Shown in pieces: positions 1 through 7,887 of a stretch of 64,000 nucleotides of DNA. The stretch's first letter is position 1. Every line of letters starts with the position of its first letter. The notes beneath the pieces were generated by a model that was given only the letters and a program-made list of their open reading frames with translations, did not search any database and was not told the DNA's origin. The stretch is taken from the NCBI RefSeq assembly GCF_008629695.1, contig NZ_VWSH01000001.1, forward strand, positions 895,990-959,989, read 5' to 3'. A program made the translations under genes and the position numbers. This stretch comes from Taibaiella lutea (GTDB lineage Bacteria; Bacteroidota; Bacteroidia; Chitinophagales; Chitinophagaceae).

Positions 1-797
1 ATCGCTTCGTTTTCAAAATAACCCGGCAATCCCCCACCTAACTGCGCTTTACCAAAATAGCCTTTCTTGGCATTTTCCTTTAATTGCAAATTGATTGTTT
101 TGATACGTTCTCCATCATCTACACCGGAGAAAGTAGCCTGATCGCTTTTCTTGTCAAAGACCTGTACCTTATCAATAGCGCTTGCCCTTAAAGTTTTTGA
201 AACAATGGCAGGATCATCACTGAAGAATTCCTCGCCATCTACAGTCATTTTTTTCACTTCCTGACCATACGCTTTTATCTTACCATCCTTACCTATTTCA
301 ATGCCCGGCAGCTTTTTAAGCAATTCGTCCACATTGTCGAAGGCGCGGGTTTTAAAACTGTCGGCGTTATATTCGATTGTATCGCCTTTTATTACAATGG
401 CTCTTGCATCTGTAATGATCACTTCATTCAGCATCTGTTTCTTTGAAGTCATCATAATCGTCCCGACATCGGCATTTGCTTTATCTACGTCGATAATATC
501 AATATAGGTAGCAAATGAAGGATGGGAAATCAAGAGTAAATATTTTCCTGCTGCATTTACTTTCAGTTCAAACCTGCCGTTTTCATCTGTCCTCGTAAAG
601 GTTTGTAAAACGGAATCGGATGCATTTAATGCGGATACAGATGCATAACCTGTATTGGTAAGATTAATGGTATCTGCAAGAACTCCTGTAATGCTGAAGT
701 TCTTTGTTGTAACCTGCTGAGGATTATTTTGTGCGACAACATTGGTTGTAGTAAATACACAAAACAATATAAAAAACAAGTAAAGCAATCTATTCAT
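1..797 (-). CDS. TonB-dependent receptor-like outer membrane protein, 5' part
   Basis: The reading frame is open from an ATG at 797 down to base 1, so only the first ~265 residues are in the window. I translated it by hand. It starts with a signal peptide (MNRLLYLFFILFCVF, ending ...VVAQ), followed by a carboxypeptidase-regulatory-like beta-sandwich (about residues 30-110: TRTDENGRFELKV, then GKYLLLISHPSF) and then a plug-like domain (ELLKKLPGIEIGKDGKI, VDGEEFFSDDP, and LKENAKKGYFGKAQLGGG). This arrangement is typical of Bacteroidota outer-membrane beta-barrel proteins of the TonB-receptor superfamily with an N-terminal CarboxypepD_reg domain. The barrel itself lies outside the window, so the substrate cannot be inferred. 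It is transcribed in the same direction as tamB, which is upstream and separated from it by a terminator. Confidence 0.85.
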   Translation of the reverse strand, partial: MNRLLYLFFILFCVFTTTNVVAQNNPQQVTTKNFSITGVLADTINLTNTGYASVSALNASDSVLQTFTRTDENGRFELKVNAAGKYLLLISHPSFATYIDIIDVDKANADVGTIMMTSKKQMLNEVIITDARAIVIKGDTIEYNADSFKTRAFDNVDELLKKLPGIEIGKDGKIKAYGQEVKKMTVDGEEFFSDDPAIVSKTLRASAIDKVQVFDKKSDQATFSGVDDGERIKTINLQLKENAKKGYFGKAQLGGGLPGYFENEA

Positions 798-950
798 GTA
801 ATGGTGATTAAGGGAATAAACGTCTAACATACAATAATTTAGAAGACAATCCGCTTTTGGCGCCATAGTTTATTTCAGCAATGTTTATTTACAGGTTGTT
901 GAAATGAATTATGTTATGAAGTCTAATATTTGCAATTAATTAAAACAAAA

Positions 951-978
951 AACGCAATACATAAAAAAGTATTGCGTT
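951..978 (-). terminator. Intrinsic terminator downstream of tamB
   Basis: A perfect 10-bp inverted repeat (AACGCAATAC / GTATTGCGTT) has an 8-nt loop. On the minus strand it is followed by a T-rich run. It lies 34 bp past the tamB stop codon. Confidence 0.75.
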
Positions 979-1011
979 TGTCCTGAAAAATATTTTTGCG
1001 TTCCTGTCTGT

Positions 1012-4000
1012 TTAATTGGTGACAGTACTATCGGCATTTGAAGGCATATCTTTATTCATACGTTGCTGGCGCTGTTCTTCCATTTTCCTGATATTTCTTT
1101 CCCTTATTTTTTCCTGGCTCCTGAATAAATCAAACAAACCATTGAATGATTTTCTGTAACTCAAGCCTATACCCTGCCTTGCCACCAACTGAGAGTTCAA
1201 GGCATCGAAATCGCTTGTACGGAAGACATTGAAACGTATCCTTCCATCTTCGGTCAATAAGTATTGCGCCCTGAAATCGCCCGCAAAATTGCCCACCAAT
1301 TCATTGTTTGAAGTCCCTGTATTACGTCCCCAGTCATACACGCCACCAACTTCCACTACCAATCTGTTCTTCAGAAAATTCTTACGAAGGTTAAGACCGG
1401 CTTCATTTCTGTTAATAAAGTTAGCGTTCAGCGCATTGTCGCTTAAAGTGTAATACTTATACTTCACACCGATGGACAAATCCTGCATTCCCAGAATTTT
1501 GTTGGCAAAATTGGTAAACTGCGCAGAAGCAGCCGACGAAGCCAGCTCACTCATATTGTTAATCACACCTGCTGTTGCCGTATTGTTGTTGATACCTTCG
1601 GGCGGCACAAATTGCTCCAGTAACAAAAGCGAGGCCACTTGCGTATAAAGCTGTTTATCGTCTGCATTAATTCGCTGTAACTTCTGATAAGCATAAGTAC
1701 CCACCGAACGGTTCTCTGCCAAATCAATCCTGAAGCGGAACTCAGGTTCTTTTAAAGAGCCTCTCATGTTCATGTTCACATTAACCATCTGCATTATCTG
1801 GGCATCCCTGATTTCAGCGCTGGAAAGATTAACCCTATCCACTTCATCCATAATCAAATCGTACAGACGGGCTTTTATCTGCGCATAAGCCGATACATCG
1901 AGATCTGCATTCGCAATATCGCCATTCCATTTTATGACGCTGTTCGGATTGATTATAAATTGCTGCTGATAATTCAGAACGGTCAGTTGCTTGAATGCGT
2001 AATCATATTTCCCTTCATCGATAATATAATTACCGTTCATGCGCATATCGCCTTCAGAAGGGATTTCAAGGATGATGTTGCCGCTGCCTTTTGCCCATAT
2101 CTGCTCTTTTGTATTCGGATCTATAATAATGGTGGTTTCCAGATCGGGCGTAGCTATCGCATCTATACGGATGTTGAATTTGTTTTTGCTTTTGATAACG
2201 GGATGCTGCGATTCGCCATATTGTTTGAAATGAATATAGTCGTATTCACCCACATCATTGCCATAAACAATGGGGATGAACAAATGGGAATTACGTTGAG
2301 GCGTAGCAAATATATTAAGATTAAGGTTATTGGCAGGGCCGGAAAGCCTTAGCTGCACAGATGCCTTTACATCGCCGTAAAAATTTTCGTTCTGATAATC
2401 TTTAAGGTCAACCACCTTAATATTATCACTGCGCATGTTAAGCCTGAAATTAAAATTGCTGAGCCTTGTATGCAGGATGCTTCCTGCCATGATGCCTTCA
2501 TTGCCTTCATCATCTTTTACATGAATGGAGCCGAAGTCAAATTTGGAATCGGTAACATTGATAACCGCTTCGGGAATAGTATAATGCACGCCGGTAATAT
2601 CAGGCACAAAGCCAATCTTGTTTAAAGTAAGGCTTCCGGTAGTTACAGGATCAAAAGCATTTCCTTTAATGGAAATTTCCCCGTCAATTTCTCCGGTCAG
2701 CTGATGCACATAACCTGCAAGGAAAGGCTCGGCCCATTTCACTGCGGCATGGTCAAGATGTATGGTTGCGTCAATATTTTCGTGCGATTCTTTTTTAAGG
2801 CTGTAAGTGCCTTCCAAAGCAGCTCTTGAATCTTTATAAGACAGGCCGCTGCCTTCTTTCAATGTGATAAGGGAGTTGGAAACATCAAAAGAACCGGCAG
2901 CGCGTACTTCGCCTAAAGTGTCGCTGTTCATCCTGAGATTTGAAGCGGACATATCAAAGGAGACCATTTGATCTTTCAATAAATTATCGACCTCAATATC
3001 ACCATTTATCCGCCCATCCACGTAGGTGTTCTCCAATCCGAGGATGCGGTTCAGCGGTGCTATGTCGAAGTTCCTGATATGAGCTACGATACTGTTGCCC
3101 GCTCCTTCTCCGTCTGCATTGATATGCAGGCTCTGAATACCTGATTCAAGCTCCAGGTTATTTATGCTGACATAATTCTTTGCAAATACAACCTGATTGC
3201 CCTGGAGGATATTCCATTTGTCATTATTGATATAAAACTGGGAGGGCTTGAAATTGACATAAAAGCTATCGTTATTTGCAAAGGCGGTACCGTTTATCTC
3301 TGCGCTGCCAAGCGTTGTAGGTGTTGTGGTAGATAACTGAAAGATGGCGGAATCCCTGAAAATATTTGTCTGAAACTGAATGGTAGAGGCCAGATCCTGG
3401 TCATTGGCTTTTAAACCGTTGGCTTCCATATTCAGGCTTAAGCCTGTAAAGGTTCCGGTGCTGTTAATGACAATATTATTCAGCCTGAAAGCGCCGTAAT
3501 TAAAAGAGGGCACTGTTCCGGTAAAAGAAAGCTGCTGATGCGGCATGTCCATCGCACCGGTGAAACGGGCGCCTGTACCAAGCTGTATCTTTTTATTGAA
3601 AAGCGCAATCAAATCATTGGAAGAGCGCATGTCTATTTCAAACTGTAAATCCTGCGTCTGGTTTACATGCACAGGTGTTTTTACATATTCGGGCAAATAA
3701 TAAGACAGGAACATCTGAGCCGAGGCGGGAAGATCCAGTAAGGAGAATTTTCCGGTTACCTTTCCGTTCAGTTCATTAGATGTCAGTAAAAGCTCTTTAT
3801 AACCGCCCTCATTGACACGGGAAACCAGTGTTACGGAATCAATGTTTAAGGGAATGCCATTCTGTGTTATCTGCAGATTAAAAAGCTGGGCGGTCCCGAC
3901 GAAATTATCAATATTGTTGCCTTCAAAGTCAAGCTGCATTTCGCCCGCCGCATAAATGGAATCGTCTGACAATCCTATTGCTTTTATGTCTGCGTATTTT

Positions 4001-5790
4001 ACATTGGCATACATATCAAAGGCAGGCTGCGCTTTCGAGAAATCTATTTTACCGTCAAAGCCCAGTTTCAGGTTGGGGTCATCGGACTTTAGGGTACCGT
4101 CAAATTTTTTGGAGGCCAGCAAGCCATCTATACTTATGTCGTGGTAATTATAACCGTTTATATAGGCAGCATGGACTTTTCCTTTAATATCGACAGAAGC
4201 GTAATCGGCATTAAAACCTTTACCGGCAATTGTTGCGTCCATCGTTATTTTACCGAATATTTCCTGCTTCAAAAGCCTTCCGATATCAAAACCGGCACTA
4301 GAAACCGTGCCGCTGTAAGTGCTTTGCAGTCCGTAAGGGAGTTTCATGCGGACGTCTGCGGTTATGTTCCCGAGGTTGGATGTAATGGTTCCTTTGGTTT
4401 TAAAATCGGAAATGAATCCGATAAAGCTTCCTTTGAATATTACGGATTGCAATGCTTTCAAATCAATGGCATCCTGCGTGCGCAAGCCGGGGGAATATAC
4501 ATATGCAGCTAATCCTGAGGTCCGGATTTCGCCATTCTGATAATCCATAAAGGTAGCATCGATATCCGGCAGCCCTTTCATAGACAGATTGCCTGAAAAC
4601 TTTGTAAAGCCATCGTCCAGTTTCAGGTCGGTCATGTGGAGGTTGTCTACCGTACCGGTGCCTTTTCCTGAAACGATTACGGATAAGTTTTTATACTGTT
4701 CCAATGCAGGCGCGAAATAGGCAATGTCCTGAATGCCTACTTCCGATTTGTTCAGATGCCCCACCATCACGACTTTGGTGATATAATCTTCAAAATCGGG
4801 AAAGCGGCGGTATTTCATGGCGTAATAATCACCTATGTTGCTATTACCGGTAATCAGCTGCAGGTTGCGGCATTCTGAAATGCGTGGCGATACTTTGACT
4901 TTTGCGGCCAATTTCTTAATTACAAAACCACATCTTTCCCGGCCGCTTAAATGATTGAGGTCGGCAGTTAAGGTATCGCCTGTTATGGCAATGTTTTTTA
5001 TTGCAACATCAATTCCGGTAACATCCATGTGATAGGGATCGAAATAACCCGCGGGGGCTTTCGTATCGGGATCTTCGAGGAAGAAACGGCTGTTTTCGAG
5101 TTTTACCGCATCTATATTTACTTTCCAATGCCCGGGATTAAAAGGGGTAGTATCTATAACGGGCACTTTATTGCTTTTGGGATGCGGGGGGCGTCCGCCT
5201 TTATAGTCGCGCAAGCCAAATAAAACATTCTTCCCTGAAATGGTATTGATGTCTATAATCTGCTTTTTAAAATCCACTTTACGCGCATCGATACTGAAAC
5301 GCTGCACTGCACCCAGCATATCGCTTCCTGCCCAGGCATCAATCATGGCGTACCTGACATTAACGAGGTCAACGTTTCTTAAATCAATATCAAAGGTGGT
5401 ATTGCCTTTTTTGGAAGGGGCTGAAGATTTAGAAGCAAAGGCATCTATAACAAACTGATAGTTCCAGACGTCCGATGTGCGGGTACGGTACATTTTTACA
5501 TTTGCATCTTTCAGCCCGATATAGGATATAACAGGATGTTTCTTAAAAAAGAACCAGTCGGTTATTTTTACGGACGCTTCGCCTGCATATAATAAGGTGT
5601 CTTTCTGCCGGTCTTCGATATATAATTGCTCCAGCTGAAATTCATTGAAGAGGGATATGCGTACGCTTTTAAGGCTTACTTTGGTTTTTAGCTTGTCGGA
5701 AAGTACTGCGACCGCTTTCTGCGCTATAAAATTCTGGACGGGTTTGAGGTTTACCAATATCACCAATAAAATGAGGATAGCGGCAAACAC
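1012..5790 (-). CDS. tamB: Translocation and assembly module protein TamB
   Basis: A 1592-residue protein with one N-terminal hydrophobic anchor (AAILILLVILVNLKPVQNF) and then a very long, beta-rich, weakly repetitive body. The C-terminal ~400 residues have DUF490/TamB character (for example LNLNIFATPQRNSHLFIP, then MRMNGNYIIDEGKYDYAF, and a final barrel-insertion-like segment). TamB spans the periplasm from the inner membrane and, with a TamA-type outer-membrane partner, helps outer-membrane protein or lipid transport. In Bacteroidota the partner is the lipoprotein TamL, and a TamL candidate is at 32779-35199. The best start is uncertain. The GTG at 5790 drops a basic stretch (KRFFKILRN) that is encoded in frame just upstream, after a TAA at about 5847, but no ATG exists there. 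Confidence 0.9.
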   Translation of the reverse strand: MFAAILILLVILVNLKPVQNFIAQKAVAVLSDKLKTKVSLKSVRISLFNEFQLEQLYIEDRQKDTLLYAGEASVKITDWFFFKKHPVISYIGLKDANVKMYRTRTSDVWNYQFVIDAFASKSSAPSKKGNTTFDIDLRNVDLVNVRYAMIDAWAGSDMLGAVQRFSIDARKVDFKKQIIDINTISGKNVLFGLRDYKGGRPPHPKSNKVPVIDTTPFNPGHWKVNIDAVKLENSRFFLEDPDTKAPAGYFDPYHMDVTGIDVAIKNIAITGDTLTADLNHLSGRERCGFVIKKLAAKVKVSPRISECRNLQLITGNSNIGDYYAMKYRRFPDFEDYITKVVMVGHLNKSEVGIQDIAYFAPALEQYKNLSVIVSGKGTGTVDNLHMTDLKLDDGFTKFSGNLSMKGLPDIDATFMDYQNGEIRTSGLAAYVYSPGLRTQDAIDLKALQSVIFKGSFIGFISDFKTKGTITSNLGNITADVRMKLPYGLQSTYSGTVSSAGFDIGRLLKQEIFGKITMDATIAGKGFNADYASVDIKGKVHAAYINGYNYHDISIDGLLASKKFDGTLKSDDPNLKLGFDGKIDFSKAQPAFDMYANVKYADIKAIGLSDDSIYAAGEMQLDFEGNNIDNFVGTAQLFNLQITQNGIPLNIDSVTLVSRVNEGGYKELLLTSNELNGKVTGKFSLLDLPASAQMFLSYYLPEYVKTPVHVNQTQDLQFEIDMRSSNDLIALFNKKIQLGTGARFTGAMDMPHQQLSFTGTVPSFNYGAFRLNNIVINSTGTFTGLSLNMEANGLKANDQDLASTIQFQTNIFRDSAIFQLSTTTPTTLGSAEINGTAFANNDSFYVNFKPSQFYINNDKWNILQGNQVVFAKNYVSINNLELESGIQSLHINADGEGAGNSIVAHIRNFDIAPLNRILGLENTYVDGRINGDIEVDNLLKDQMVSFDMSASNLRMNSDTLGEVRAAGSFDVSNSLITLKEGSGLSYKDSRAALEGTYSLKKESHENIDATIHLDHAAVKWAEPFLAGYVHQLTGEIDGEISIKGNAFDPVTTGSLTLNKIGFVPDITGVHYTIPEAVINVTDSKFDFGSIHVKDDEGNEGIMAGSILHTRLSNFNFRLNMRSDNIKVVDLKDYQNENFYGDVKASVQLRLSGPANNLNLNIFATPQRNSHLFIPIVYGNDVGEYDYIHFKQYGESQHPVIKSKNKFNIRIDAIATPDLETTIIIDPNTKEQIWAKGSGNIILEIPSEGDMRMNGNYIIDEGKYDYAFKQLTVLNYQQQFIINPNSVIKWNGDIANADLDVSAYAQIKARLYDLIMDEVDRVNLSSAEIRDAQIMQMVNVNMNMRGSLKEPEFRFRIDLAENRSVGTYAYQKLQRINADDKQLYTQVASLLLLEQFVPPEGINNNTATAGVINNMSELASSAASAQFTNFANKILGMQDLSIGVKYKYYTLSDNALNANFINRNEAGLNLRKNFLKNRLVVEVGGVYDWGRNTGTSNNELVGNFAGDFRAQYLLTEDGRIRFNVFRTSDFDALNSQLVARQGIGLSYRKSFNGLFDLFRSQEKIRERNIRKMEEQRQQRMNKDMPSNADSTVTN

Positions 5791-5963
5791 CAGGAGTATG
5801 TTTCTTAATATTTTAAAAAAACGCTTCAGCGGCAGGTATGTTTAGGGGCAAAGATAGCGTATTAGCCCGTTTACAAATGCTAAAATTAGGAAGATGACAT
5901 TACCTAACTCGTTAATAACATGAAAAATAGCTTTTGCCTGGTGGATAATGACGGGCATTTTTA

Positions 5964-5996
5964 TTGAATTTGGCAAAGACTGAAATTGTATATTTG
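5964..5996 (+). promoter_or_regulatory. Bacteroidota-type promoter for the 6136 gene
   Basis: A perfect -7 element TATATTTG (5989-5996) is preceded by TTG at 5964-5966 (22-bp spacer) or at 5970-5972 (16 bp). It fits the TTG / TAnnTTTG consensus of Bacteroidota. It lies about 140 bp upstream of the ATG. Confidence 0.4.
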
Positions 5997-6023
5997 CAAC
6001 CTTATGCCATTAACTAATTTCAA

Positions 6024-6102
6024 CCACATAGATACATAGTTCATTTTTTGTATAAAGAAAGCAATAGTTGCACATAGCAAAGCTTCGCTTATGGTTTAAG
6101 TT
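6024..6102 (+). repeat. Dispersed ~80-bp repeat, copy A
   Basis: It begins with ACCACATAGATACATAG and has AAGCAATAGTT in the middle. It ends with the palindromic ATAGCAAAGCTTCGCTT. The same order of blocks recurs at about 7305-7388 (same strand) and at about 52800-52905 (opposite strand). It fills much of the 345-bp gap between tamB and the 6136 gene; the remainder holds the promoter above and no other feature I can support. Confidence 0.6.
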
Positions 6103-6135
6103 AATGACATTATTCACTACTAATAAAAATTTAAA

Positions 6136-6681
6136 ATGACTGCTTTACAGACTATTCTTGAAATCCTTAAATATATCATTCCTGCAATCATAGTCCTGAT
6201 TGCTACTTCCACTATTGTCAGAAAGTTTTTGGTGAACGAAACGGAGCGCAAACGCCTTTCCATATTCCAGCAGGGCATGGACACTACATTGCGCCTGCGC
6301 TTACAGGCTTATGAAAGACTGGCGCTTTATATGGAACGCATCCATCCGAGGGTATTGATTCCGAGAATGTATGAAACGGGTATGACGACACGCGATTTAC
6401 AAACGGCTCTGATACAATCTATTAAAATGGAATATGAGCATAATCTTTCCCAACAGATATATGTGTCGGCGCAGGTATGGAAAACGGTTCAGAGTGTGAA
6501 GGAGCAGGAGATGGCTATGATAAATCAGGTGGCAGGTTTGCTGAATCCTGATAGCTCTGCAAAGGAGCTGCATCAGAAAATGATTGATTTTATTATCTCG
6601 AATGAAAATGATCTTCCATCAGAGGTGGCGCTTGAGGTGATTAATAACGAGGCTAAGCTTGTGCTGAGCCAGCAAGGGTAA
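6136..6681 (+). CDS. Small conserved membrane-anchored protein (DUF7935-like)
   Basis: A 181-residue protein with one N-terminal transmembrane helix (ILKYIIPAIIVLIATSTIV, residues 9-27). A cytoplasmic, mostly helical and charged domain follows (RLRLQAYERLALYMERIHP, then SIKMEYEHNLSQQIYVS). Helix-plus-QAYERL architecture is common in small uncharacterised Bacteroidota proteins; I believe it is the family called DUF7935, but that assignment is from memory. No catalytic motif is visible. It is a single gene, divergent from tamB, with a good upstream promoter. Nothing in the sequence indicates a function. Confidence 0.7.
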   Translation: MTALQTILEILKYIIPAIIVLIATSTIVRKFLVNETERKRLSIFQQGMDTTLRLRLQAYERLALYMERIHPRVLIPRMYETGMTTRDLQTALIQSIKMEYEHNLSQQIYVSAQVWKTVQSVKEQEMAMINQVAGLLNPDSSAKELHQKMIDFIISNENDLPSEVALEVINNEAKLVLSQQG

Positions 6682-6766
6682 ATCATAGGAAAAACATATA
6701 ATATATCTTGATAGCGATGGGTTTTACCTGTCGCTGTTTTATTTTGTGCTATCAGGGTTGTTTTTA

Positions 6767-6797
6767 TGTGTCCCACACTTTTGAGGTGTGGGACACA
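6767..6797. repeat. TGTCCCACAC palindrome, copy 1
   Basis: An imperfect inverted repeat with arms TGTGTCCCACA / TGTGGGACACA around TTTTGAGG. Copies 2 and 3 are at 7444-7478 and 11274-11314. Directly beside it (about 6713-6756) is a degenerate member of the two-hairpin GATGGGT element family. Confidence 0.7.
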
Positions 6798-6837
6798 TAA
6801 CAAGGTGTGGCAATTGAGACGATGGGTGATAATTGAC

Positions 6838-6885
6838 ACGATGGGTTGCACCCATCGCTATTCTATTTCGTCCTTTCAGGGCTGT
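6838..6885 (+). repeat. Two-hairpin REP-like element, copy 1
   Basis: Hairpin one is GATGGGTTGCACCCATC (6840-6856). After CGCTATTCTATTTCG comes a second small hairpin, CCTTTCAGG. The order hairpin, linker ending in ATTTCG, hairpin is shared with copies near 7388, 36093 and 51703. Confidence 0.65.
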
Positions 6886-6962
6886 CTTTCAGTCCGCTCC
6901 AATCAGCTATTGCTGTATGCTCTAAATCTGTTTAAACAATTTGCTTTACACTCTCATACATC

Positions 6963-7238
6963 TGCAGCATGAGCTTCCATCTGTGGCAAATAAGTTTCCA
7001 TCTATGGCAAATTATTATGCATCTGTAGCAAATGAGTTTCCATGTGTGACAAATTATTGTGCATCTGTGACAAATGAGTTTCCATGTGTAGCAAATGAGT
7101 TTCCATCTATGGCAAATAAGTTTCCATCTGTGGCAAATTATTATGCATCTGTGGCAAATGAGTTTCCATGTGTGGCAAATTATTGTGCATCTGTAGCAAA
7201 TGAGTTTGCATGTGTGACAAATGAGTTTCCATCCATAG
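6963..7238. repeat. 21-bp tandem repeat array, about 12-13 units
   Basis: From about 6984 the sequence is a run of 21-bp units of the form TGGCAAATGAGTTTCCATCT plus G or A. Two flavours are mixed, GAGTTTCCATSTG and TTATTRTGCATCTG. Because 21 is a multiple of three, one frame stays open as a seven-residue repeat (about 6941-7324), but that frame has no convincing start or domain, so I do not call a gene. It lies in the 1.2-kb gene-free stretch 6682-7887, together with palindromes, REP-like elements and a terminator. Confidence 0.85.
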
Positions 7239-7304
7239 TCATGATTTCAATTCTAAATAATTCCCTGTGTATCTATTCTTCAAACAGGACAAGTTGTGGT
7301 TTAA

Positions 7305-7388
7305 TGAAACACATAGATAGATAGGATTAAGGTTTATAAAAAGAAAACAGTAGCTCCGGATAGCAAAGCTTCGCTTTGAGGCTTAAGA
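7305..7388 (+). repeat. Dispersed ~80-bp repeat, copy B
   Basis: The blocks are in the same order as copy A: AAACACATAGATAGATAG, then AAAGAAAACAGTAG, then GGATAGCAAAGCTTCGCTTT. It is followed at once by REP-like copy 2. Confidence 0.6.
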
Positions 7389-7438
7389 ATAGCGATGGGT
7401 TTTACCCATCGTTGTTTTATTTCGCCCTTTCAGGGCTG
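7388..7438 (+). repeat. Two-hairpin REP-like element, copy 2
   Basis: AGCGATGGGTTTTACCCATC forms the first hairpin, then GTTGTTTTATTTC, then the second hairpin GCCCTTTCAGGGC. This is the cleanest copy of the family in the window. Confidence 0.7.
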
Positions 7439-7443
7439 TTTTT

Positions 7444-7478
7444 GAGGTGTCCCACACCTTCGAGGTGTGGGACACCTC
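7444..7478. repeat. TGTCCCACAC palindrome, copy 2
   Basis: A perfect 15-bp inverted repeat (GAGGTGTCCCACACC and its complement) around TTCGA. It sits directly beside REP-like copy 2, as copy 1 sits beside a degenerate copy. Confidence 0.75.
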
Positions 7479-7562
7479 AAAGGCCGGGTGCAGACATTCA
7501 ACAGAATAGTTTTAAAAAAAATAATACATTCTTAAGACAGCGCATTTTATTTTTAAATGTTT

Positions 7563-7612
7563 TTCCGTTCCTTTGTTAAATAAAACAAAAATGTTTGTTT
7601 TACAGGAACGGA
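7563..7612. terminator. Long bidirectional hairpin (terminator-like)
   Basis: TCCGTTCCT...AGGAACGGA forms the base of a long stem continued by GTTAAATAAAACAAA / TTTGTTTTAC. TTTTTATTTT follows on the plus strand and an A-rich run precedes it. It would isolate the Rhs genes from upstream transcription. Confidence 0.6.
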
Positions 7613-7887
7613 TTTTTATTTTCGCAAAGTGATAATGTATAGCATCTGCGTTTATTTTATATCCCACCCAAAGAATGAAAGCCTTATCACTTCCTCCCCG
7701 GGATTTCCTGCCGATAATACCAATACTGTTTAATATCAGGGATTAACCATACCTGATGAAAATGTTTACTGAACGAACCTTAAAGTCCTTTGATCTTTAC
7801 GTGCATGTGACATGCGAACTGTTTTTATGGTAATTGAGGAAATTGAGTAATAAAAAATAAATAAAGCATAAAATAAAATCTACAATT

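Noticed and set aside
301-507. Plus-strand frame opposite the TonB-receptor-like gene
   Set aside because: It is antisense to a conserved plug domain and has no independent support.
6941-7324. A 127-codon frame with a seven-residue repeat
   Set aside because: It is created by the 21-bp tandem array because the period is divisible by three. No start signal, domain or export signal supports a protein.
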